Origin: Syngnathus acus
Taxonomy: Eukaryota > Chordata > Actinopteri > Syngnathiformes > Syngnathidae
Direction of reading: 5' to 3'
Length of the DNA stretch: 64,000 nucleotides
Assembly (NCBI RefSeq): GCF_901709675.1
Contig: NC_051090.1
Location: 1,547,342-1,611,341 of the forward strand
Below, one piece after another: positions 26,501 to 37,200 of the stretch. Below the pieces are notes generated by a model. The model was not told where the DNA came from, searched no databases, and saw only the letters and a list, made by a program, of their open reading frames with translations. Within the stretch, counting starts at the first letter, position 1; each line of letters opens with the position of its first letter. Both the position numbers and the translations under genes were made by a program.

Positions 26501-28250
26501 CCACAGTCTGTGCTGCTGCCGCCGCTGCTGCCTGGAATAACATGCTGTGTGTGATAATAACACTTCAACATTGGAAAGTGAGACAGTGTGAATGACAGCG
26601 GAATATGTTCAACATATTCCAATCGAGTTAATTGAAGCAGCCATGAGACTGCCAGAAAGATGTTGGACAGCTCCTTGGACATCTCTGCAGGCCAAACTGT
26701 AACCAGTGCATGTCTCGATTACAATGCAAGGTTTTAGACTTAAAAACTTAACAACATAACCAGAGAACAACTCACCAAACTTAATTGCATCAGGGAATCT
26801 TAATGTAAACCAATTAAGCTAACATAATTGTAACCTGTTTTTATTGATCTCAGGAGGGTCAGCCATTTTGCCACTTGCTGTCGACTGAAAATGACATCAC
26901 GGTTGCCAGAGCTCAGGTCACAACCAATCATGAGACCTGGCAACTGTGACGTTATGCTCCGTCGACAGCAAATGGTAAAATTAATACTATTTATGTGATA
27001 AAAGGGGGGGGGGGGACTCCAAATGCCCACATACGGCAGTATTTGTGTTTTTGTTGCAGCAAATTAACTTTAATGGGTTGGGGTCACGGGCCAGTTTACA
27101 AACGGTAAATTCGGAGACTACCATTTTAAACACCTTTGAAGAGGCGTACGTAGGTCTTTTTGTGTTAAACCCTGAAAAGTGGTCTGTTCCTTCAGAAATG
27201 AATGATCACTCAAACGTCTCAATCGACACTGGCTTCACACCAAAACATTCACGGTACATGGCTCATAGTACATCCGACTCATTAGAGAAGAATATCATTG
27301 AGCATGTGGTTTCATGCTGTCAATTTGTCTCTGGTTTAGCAGCCCTTTTTGCGTGCATCTTAAACAAGGCCAACATCCTAATTACGATAGCTTCTCATAC
27401 CTTCAAAGAAAAAAAAAGGAACCTGTTATCAAATTTTATTTCCTATGGCAAACAGGCACCCACTTAACGCTAATAGTAACTTTGATTGTAAACTTTGCTA
27501 GCTTGTTTTATGACAGCACACAGACCCCAACTGCGCTGCGTGTCAGATGCTTGTGCTCTCTATCCATCTGTACAGGGGTCAAAGGGCAATGGAACAGGAA
27601 GTCACTAAGTGGCCTATGAAGCACAAGTCTGAGGAGGCAGCGTGGCCGGCCCAATGACACATGGCTCTGCTCTCACCATAGCTAATGAAACACATCCAAC
27701 TGCAGGTGATTACAAGCCTTCTGCAACCGTGTGTGTGTGTGTGTGTGTGTGCGCGCAAACATGGAGTGTTTGTATTTCATTTCAAAGACCTCGGAAACTG
27801 CCGTGCATTACCGAGAGAGTGAGCAGCCGTGGTTTTGGAGCTGAAGAACCGCCCCAGTCCCAGATCTCCTAGCTTCACTACTCCTGTAGCCGTGATGAAT
27901 ACATTGGCTGGCTTGATGTCTGAAGAAGAAAAGAAGTCAGGGTTAGGGAGATAATGCTAACTTCTTCGGATGTCGTCGTGAAGTTCTACGATGACGCCAA
28001 TTTGAGAAAATCTGTATACCATGCCGGCATATTTTGGGGGAAAATATTGACTTCAGTCATCTCGGTTGTGAAGTAATGAATCAAGGTAAGCCACATCGGC
28101 CAATAAAATTCACTCACTCCGTCGTGTATAATTGCGAAGCGGCTTTTCAACAGGCCCTCCCAGTAAAGTGCTTGTTAAAGCTCAGGATTCATTAGTGTCG
28201 CTGAACTCTCATCAAAGACAAGTCGAACGGAAGTATATCACACCTGTAGC

Positions 28251-28290
<40 letters not shown>

Positions 28291-31200
28291 CGCACATGCT
28301 TGCGTGTTCATGTGTGTTTCTAGGGACTTAATTTGAGTGCTATTGGACACACATGGCACCATTAACACTATGTTCCGTTACCCATGTTTGGTTGAACATG
28401 AACAGTTCTTGTACAAAAACAGCATTGTGATTTCTTTAATTAATCCATAAAAATCAAGTCTACCTCTGTGCATGACTCTCCGGGAGTGCATATGCTCAAG
28501 TGCGCTGCAAAGCTGGACAAAATACTTCCACACAGTTCTTTCGGGGATAAGCCTCCTCTGCTTCTTAAAGTGCTGCAAAAGAAATGAACACACAAACACA
28601 CAAACATAAATCCAGTCTTAACTACTGGCCTGTATTGAATATGCCAATCCAGAATCCATTCTCTTTCTCTGTGTCTGCATGTTGAACGGGACCCAGATAG
28701 ATAGATTTCCTCTTATTCAGTCCCTTTCCTAACCAAGTCTTTTCTGATTTTCTCTATGGCCTTCAACAGAAAGCACAAAGAGAGGAAATGTGTGCTACCT
28801 GCCCAAACTTCCCCCATCTGGCATGTACTGTAGTAATTTTGTTTAGGGCACTCATTTATTTATTTATTTATTTTGCGTGTTGGACTTGCGCGTGTGTTAT
28901 TTGTCAAGTTATAATGACAGCACGGTGACTCAACGTTGCCTCTTGAGGACCAAAATAGTATTGCACAATAGTGTTTTTTCGGTCTCATCTTTAACACTTT
29001 TGAGCTATTTTCATGCATTACGATTAAAATCCAATGACTTTTCATGGCCTCTTATAGCACAATGGAGAAATGCAAAGAACGACAGCCTGAAAAGAAAAAA
29101 GAAGAGGATGATGGAGGTAGGAGGAAAGGATAGACCTTGGCCTATATCCTAACAAAGCCGCACTAAGAAGCCATTCTTCCCTTGCCCTCCCATTTCCATA
29201 TCAGAGGACTGTTTGATGTCAATGGGGGAGCGCAGCGATGCCCACCAGCAGCAGCAGCAGCACCACCCAACCCGTTACGCCCTTAACTGCAAACACTGCA
29301 CATGCAATATTCTCTAAGTGAATGCAAATTCAGCCATTTGCTTGCATTTCAATTCGAAGATGACCAGAAAATAGAACATTAGCCAAGGTATGAGGAATAT
29401 TGAAAGGAATTATAAATGAATGAAGCAAATGTTAAATGGAGTTAGCATCATTCTGTTTCAAAGGAAATGAAACACAAGGAGTTTGTTTCAATTGGAGGAT
29501 GATCTTATTTATCATCTTCTAAGTGTCTCCACGGTAGTTGCTCACGTCCAGGTCTGTGCACGTTTAAAAACACGTGTAACTTCATTGCCTATGATTGTCG
29601 TTTTATTCTTCCCAACTTCCTTTCTTCATTTGAGACAGATGTCCGCATTTAGATTAAAGAAGATTTGAGGGGGGTGGTCCTGTAATATTGGGTTTTCGGT
29701 TACATTACGGAACGTATGATTCAGTTTGACTCAGTGTCCAGGTAGGCAGAAATGTCGTCTTGCAAAAAACCACAGACCTCCTGCCTCCATTCCTTCAGTT
29801 ATACAAGGCCATAAGTCTGGGACGCTGTTTCCAAGTCAACATTCCATTCCACGCAATATGGCGGACGACTGGGACTTATTTTCAGGCATTATCCTTTGAC
29901 ATGCTACACATTTTATAAAAGCAATGCATAGGTATGTTTGTAGAAGTTGGTTTGAATCGACCCATTTATTATTTGACATGCGTGGCCTTGTATTTTAAAT
30001 TCAATTTTAAGACCGTTCAAATACCGTAATTTTCGGACTATAAGTCGCACCGGAGTATAAGTCGCACCAGCCATAAAATGCCCAAAAAAGTGAAAAAAAC
30101 CCATATATATGTATATAAATCGCTCCTGAGTATAAGTCGCCCCCCCACCCAAACTATGAAAAAAAAAACGCGACTTATAGTCCGAAAATTACGGTACTTT
30201 TGCTCACCTAAAAATATGCTGGTTTGCTATAATTAATGCTTCTAAGTTTTGTTTTGAATCCAGATGTAAATCCGTGGAAATAAAATTTGTCGTCTTGTAT
30301 TCATCTCTTGACGTCAACGCCAAAATGTTTTCTGCCTACAACAAATGATGTTGCAATTCTGTTGGAGGGGAGTTTGTGCTACAGTAACTAACAAGTTTGG
30401 TCATTTATGTTCTTTGCGATCCTTGTGAGTGGTAAATTTAAAATTTATTTTTTAATTTGGTACTGCTGCTGGGGGAAGTCACTTACCTTGATCATACGCG
30501 AGAGGTCTCCGGCATCAGCTAGTTCCAGTACTATGTTTAGCTCGTTGTCCTCAATAAAAGACGCGTGATACTTTATCACATTTGGATGGTTTAGTTGCTG
30601 TGAGAGAAAGAGAAGAGAGGCGAGAAATAAGTCAAAGTAGAACATTTTTGGTCAAATTTACAGATTTTGAGTTAGTCCTGCAGCCTCCTCCAATTTTCAT
30701 AGCAAGTTCAGAATGGAACTGAATCAAAGTGAAAAGTTTTCCTTCTCACTGGAAGTCACTCTCTGCCATTCTCATAACATTTCTCATTTTGAAAATAATC
30801 TGCTAGAGACCGCTTCATTTTTGGAAAATGTTATCCCGAGGGGGCCGGTTGTGTTGTGGCTGCAATATGTTTTGTTGTGTCCCCCACAGAGCTTCAAACC
30901 TTCCCAAAAAGGCTTTTGGAGAGCGTTGCCTGCCCGCTATTGCTTGCTTACAGCTTATGTTCACGATTCAAGTGTTTTGTTGCTCCACCATAGATGAGTC
31001 TGTGTGATTCTACAGCCTCTTTTATGTTGTCATTGCATTTTTTTTTTTTCAAGCGCTGTTGACAATGTCCATCTTGATATTATTAAACACCAGCAATTAG
31101 TTTTTTTGTCCAAAAATATTGGCACTTAAGCAATTAAACATCAGAGCCCATTTGAATTGCAATTCATTTGAGCGATCAGCGAGGACAAAATATTGGAAGT

Positions 31201-34200
31201 GGAATTTGCAATAAGAGATGATTTTAATTTGCTCATAGTCTGGGATCCCGCTATGCTTGAATAAATAACGTATTTGTAATCCCGATTTTCGACGCAACGG
31301 TTTTTGTCCTCTAGTGTGACAAAGCTGGCTGACATGTCACAACAAACCCTCTAACTGCGACGACAACAACTCGTGCAAGACACACCCGCACGCGCGCGCA
31401 CACACATAAAAAACATAGACGCCTGACAAGCTGACATGGCTGGCAGTCAGAAAAACAAGCCGGGCTTATCTAAGGCTGCAATTCCTTCCTGTTGGTTGGT
31501 CAATAAGGCAAGAAGACTATTTCTCCTTGTAAACAAACGTGTAGAAGAAACCATTTAAAGCGGCGCTGGGAGGGTAGCAACTAACATATAGCAAAAGAAC
31601 ATATTAGCCAGAAAGGAATGATACATAGCGAGATTGCGGAATTGTCGTCGTGGCAACAACTGAGACGAGCAGACAGAGCAGTGTGACACACGTCCTTTTT
31701 GCGCCGTGATTAAAGAAATGTTCATGCTCTGAATGATGCCGAGAAGAAGGGAAAGGAGGGCTCGGTACAGTACACTGCACCACACGGCGCTGTGCGCTCC
31801 CTCACTTGTCCTCCCTTCTACCTTCCCCACGTCTCCTTCTTTGGCCGGCCCTCCCTCCCTCCCTCCCTCGCCAGATGTATATTTGGCTCGGCGTGTCAGA
31901 TGTACACGTCTCGGCGCCGTAGCGCAGCCGGAGAGCCATGACAAGCCCACCCGAGCCATTCCTCTGCCATTACTGTAACCTCGGGCAAAAAGATACAGAG
32001 GACTGCGGAGATGTTGATGCTAATGACGGATGGAAGCCTGGTGTAAAACAACAATCGTTCATTAGGGGATATGGCAGAGAGGTTTAGATGATTATGTAAT
32101 TACACACGCAGCCTGGGACCCACCAGCGTGTGTAATTACTTAATGATGTATAACCGTGTGGAATGTATCAGGGTGAGCAAATGACACGGCTGGAGGAAAA
32201 AAAAAAAAAAGAAGCTGAAAGCTATCTGATCGTATAAAGTGACCGAATGATTTTGAACCGATGGAATAACATGGCAAATGTTGCATTACAGTTGATAAGT
32301 GTGCTGTGTAGTAATAATAATAATAATAATAAATAAATAAATAACATTTGGGAGGGGGGAAAAAAGTGAATATGTGAATCCACAGGTGCCCTCTATTTAT
32401 ATAATTTTAGACATTTTAGCCAATTTAATCAAAATTTAAGGTTGATATTTAAATAAAATTGTGACTCAACGTATTTGTTTTGTCAGTGAGCGCACAGTGC
32501 CTAATCACATTCACGCGCACACAATTACCATCGTTAATTGTTGACATCGTTACTCTTCCGAACAGAATCCAGACTTCATAACAATCGGCAAAGAGGAGCA
32601 CACGGATGTGGAGTCGCACGCATGATGAAACTAAACGAACGTCAGAGAGCCAGATACTCAGAGCGGACAAAAAGGAGAGTGAGTGAGAAGTTGAAATGGC
32701 TACGTCAGAACAGGACAATGCAGATGAATAAGCAGACGCAAATACGGGCAGACAAACAAACAAACAGGCAGGCGGACCAATGAAAGGCAGTGACTAAGAG
32801 GAGTGTGTATGCCTTCCTCCGTGCATGGAACCACACACAAATTTGTGTGTCATTCCAGTCGGTCCATGCCACTGTGTCGCTCATTATTCTGATTTGCCTG
32901 TGTCTCCTGTTGGCCTGTCGAACGGGGGGGATGAGGCAAAATGGCTGTCTCACTGACACTCAGCCTTTTATTATAAGGCGTGCAGTCAAGGGCCCAGGCA
33001 GAACCTTTGTGTTCACTTCAATGAGCTTCGAGAAAAAAAAAAAAGGAGGGAGGGGGGGCTCAAGGCGGAAGGTGAACCACCGTGAGGAAATGAAGAAGCT
33101 GTGTGAGATATAAACATTGAAAGGAGGAAATGATATTGGTGACAGCCAGCAGAGATGGAAGGAAATTAGCAATATAAAAAGAAGATGGAGAAGCTCGTCA
33201 CCTGTCAGTGAACCCTGCCATGACCACTTGTAGGAGGTCAGAGATATAGACTGAGGTTAATCCTGATGTCTTGAGGCATTACATCTCTCGACATGCAACG
33301 CGGTGTCTACATCGGGAGTATCCTTTTCTTTGATCGGTCCCCGGAGCTACACCGGAGTGTTTAGAGTGGCACAAACTAATCGAATTATCGTTTCCTTATT
33401 GTATTGGGGAAAGCCTACGAGCATAAACAGCCCGCAGTGAGCAAACATGGAAGACGAACGCAGATGCGAAGGCAATCTGGAAACACGTGAAGGAATAAAT
33501 ATGAAAAAAGGTCTCTGTGTTTTAAGTATTTGAGAACAATATGAGTGGCAAAATGTATGGTAGTTGGATCAATAACACTTCATTGAGGTTTAAATAAAAC
33601 AGAAAAAAAATGTTTGGCCATAGATGTTGAAGAATCTGCAGCAGATACACTAACATGCTCAGTCAAAGACTTGCAGTCCCAAACATTCACTTTTTCTACA
33701 TGCACAACACACTGCTGTACAAACACAAAAAAACAAAATACAAATGTACGCAACAAGCGCCTCACACGCACATCCAGGATGCCTTTTGAATTGTTTTCTT
33801 GTGGTGCAAGGACTCTGCTGCGGCACTAAAAAAAAAAAAAAACACTCTTCTCTGGGGTTGCTTACCTTAAGGAGATCTATCTCTTTGATGCAATCCTGCC
33901 GAGCTTTGGCATCCATCAAGTCAAATATCTATTAGGGGATCAAAAAGGGAGGGGGAGTCACAGAGAGGACACACATGAACAATAGGGCAAACGGAAGGTG
34001 GCGACAGTAAATAAAATCAATTTGGAATAGACCGATATGTTTTCAGGGACGATACCAATTATGAGTGGTTAATAAGGTCAATTGATCACTTATCCGCTGT
34101 TGGATTCATAAAAAAAATCGAATGCAGATAATCGGCAAAATGCCAAATATCGGGCCGATGATTGGTATATCACTGAAATTAAATGTTCATGGTTTCTTAC

Positions 34201-37200
34201 CTGGACTTTCTTCAGGGCCACAGACGTGTTGTCTAATAGATACCTGGCTCGGTAAACCTCACTGAATTGTCCTCGGCCTATTTTCTTCTCAATCTGAAAG
34301 TTAGCCAGCGAATTGTGGCCCATGTCTGGCTGCAAAGGTTTCTGGGAAAACAAAACAAACGAATAAAAACTTATTATTAATATAAACGTCATGATTATAC
34401 ATATACTTTGAGAATTTGGATCTTGATGGGCATGCCTTTAAGTTCCTGAGAGTAATATGACCACAAGAGGGCGACCGATACCAATATGGCCGCCGCCTTT
34501 GTAATAAGGCCGGTATCGGGTCAAACGTGATAAGTGGTATCGTTCCTCGCCCTGAGACACTTGCAAGGTATAATTTATTCATTTAAGAAAAGGAAGAAGA
34601 AGCCAGCATGAGTCCAATAGATATGATAGATGACCCAAAAAAAAACCCAGAGCTGGCTGCAGTGACCTTTCCCACTGTTGGTAAACTTGCAGAAGGCATT
34701 GGCAGGAGCAAAGAGAAGGTGACGTGTTAATATCAGAATGCCACATTGGCATTTTGGCTGTGGGAGCAACTCGGGGTTAGGACCCAAGAGTTAGCATGCG
34801 CATAAACCAGCGGCAGTTAATACATCACTTCAGCAAATAAAAAAAGTCTTTTGATGAAGTCACAAAAATTCCTCTCAAAGAACTTGTCGTACATATGTAC
34901 TTTTTTTTCTCCTGTTTTTATGTGGTGTGCATGTTACGTATCAGCTTTCACACTGGATTTCCAGTAAATGTAAGACTTTCAAACTAACACTCCCAATAGA
35001 ACGCTAAAACAAAAATACAAAAACTGGATCACAAAAAGGGGGGGGGGGGGGGGGGGGGGGGGGAAGAACGACACGAATATATAAAATGATGAATCGACAA
35101 TGCCAAGTTGATGTTATTGTTGCAATCTATTCAACAGAATTGCATGATCGCCATGAATAAAATATAGATGTGGCTTTTAGAGTTTGTCTTTTATTTCTGG
35201 TTCATGCTGGCTACTACATATGTCTAGTCATAATTCGTGACAGGTCCAATTAACCCCTCTGAAGTGTGTTTGCTATTTGTGTGCGACTGTGGCACCAGAT
35301 GTCACTCTGACAGCTAGCATACACACCACCACAATGGAGAATTCAGCATCACGCCACCTCTCCTGTAGCTCTAACATGACCAGAAACTTTTGGATCACAT
35401 ATTGAACTACATTGATTGATTTTGCGGTGCAAAATAAAAATAATTGGTGGGGAGGTGACTGTGCAAAAGGTAAGTGCACCGTTACTGGACAGTTTAAGGT
35501 GTTGTAAAAACAATGATGGCGAGATGGAAGGAAGGAGAGGACAAGAGGGCATTGCTTTCATTCGCAGCATGGTTGCTTGACAAATGTTAGCATGAGCCGC
35601 TAAAGCGCTGTGACAACCGCCTGCTGAGAGCACAGGCTCGCTAATGTGTCCTGGCATGCCAGCGCCGTAATCACACATTTACATATGCAATGACCTACAT
35701 TTGCATGTCAGATCGCACACTGTCCGGCATGATTAACAGTGGGCACCTCCCCGTGTGGAGTCGCCTTGGGTGGCGGCGGCAGAGGCCGTGCGAGAGAGGG
35801 AGGGAGGGCAAGCGGAGGAGAGGGCCGGAGGGAGGGCGTCTTTTTTGGCAGCCGAGGGGCCAGGCTGCCAGGCGGGATTATGTCAGCCGGCAGCCCCGGC
35901 ATTAGACACTTCATTAGAGCTAATCTGTTTAGCAGTGGGCAGTGTATGTAAACTTCACAGGCCATTTGCGCCACCTCTTCGCCCCCTGGCCTGGCCTTCA
36001 AAGGGCAGCCAAGCCATGGCTGACTGACTGACAGGCCGTCTCATCCGCCGCGCACGGGCGTCACACAGTGGCATCAAATGGAGACGTCACAGAGGAATGA
36101 CCCCCAATGACGCTGGGGTGGAGAAATCGGTGACAGATTATGGATTCGCAAAAGTAACCAGAGTGCTAATCGATGATGATCGAAGCCTCCTTCCGCAAAA
36201 CTTGACTGTTGTGCCAATTCTGACTGGTGTGCAGATGTGCAAGGGATTGTGGGTCATATTTGTATGTGATGGGCCATCCGTGAGCATCTCAGAGGGAGGA
36301 AGAAAACTCATCAGACAAAGTGTGATACAGGCTGACCAATAATGACGCCATTTCCAAACACAGCTGACAAGACACATGGAGGTTTGACGGGCCAAGGCTG
36401 GAGACGGTGAGGGGAGAGAGACAAGCAGCAGAGGGGGAGAGGGTTTGATGTGACAGCTCGGCAGTGCCAACGGCTGCCGCGGAAAGGCCAACAGCGGCGG
36501 AGAGGACAGACAGACGGACAGGCGGACATGGACACTTCAAGTACATCGGCACCACGCTGGCTCATTTTGAAAGTAAACTGGCCCGCTGCCCGAGAAAGGC
36601 AGAAAAATGGAAACCTTCTAGTTATGGCTGCAAGTTGAGCTGTTGAAGCCACTTCTCGGAAATCTTGGCGAAAATCCCAGTAGGGGGGGGGGGAAAAAGA
36701 ACCCGTACAAAATAAGACGAGGCAAATAGTAGTTTGATCAGAATCAAAATTGTCTCGTGCAGTTTTATTCAAGAAATTAGATTCGGTGATGCACAAAAAA
36801 AAAAATGCATAAAGTGTGCTGTGATTAACGTGCAAGTGGACTCGAAAGAGACAGTGAGGACAACAGGAAGAGACAGTGACTGGCAGGCAGAGGGGTTGAC
36901 ACCCACTCCCACCCAGAGCACCATGCAATATTCATCCTCAGCCAGTCAACCAATCAAGGCAGCCAAAACGGCGGGATTGCCAAAGGTGCTTCTCCTTCTC
37001 CATCTCACGCTTACAGACAGACCTGCGTCTTTCCAACCGTGTGGCGACCATCAAAATGGAAAAGGGGTTGCACCACCTCAACCTTGCTACTCGCACGGAG
37101 AGCAAATGCGCCATTAAAAATGCACATCCTACCAGCTCATCTGGTTTACCTTATGCATATGCATCACACCTCCGGGAGCCAGAGGATATATTGCAAGCAA

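Noticed and set aside
27045-27467. 140-codon plus-strand frame following the foldback element
   Set aside because: It is antisense to NEK7 and unmatched, with no promoter, splice or conservation evidence. It cannot be told from chance.
36311-36928. 205-codon minus-strand open frame in NEK7 intron 2
   Set aside because: Composition is Ser/Pro/Cys-rich and low complexity in a GC-biased patch, with overlapping open frames on both strands and no known domain. It looks like a chance frame.
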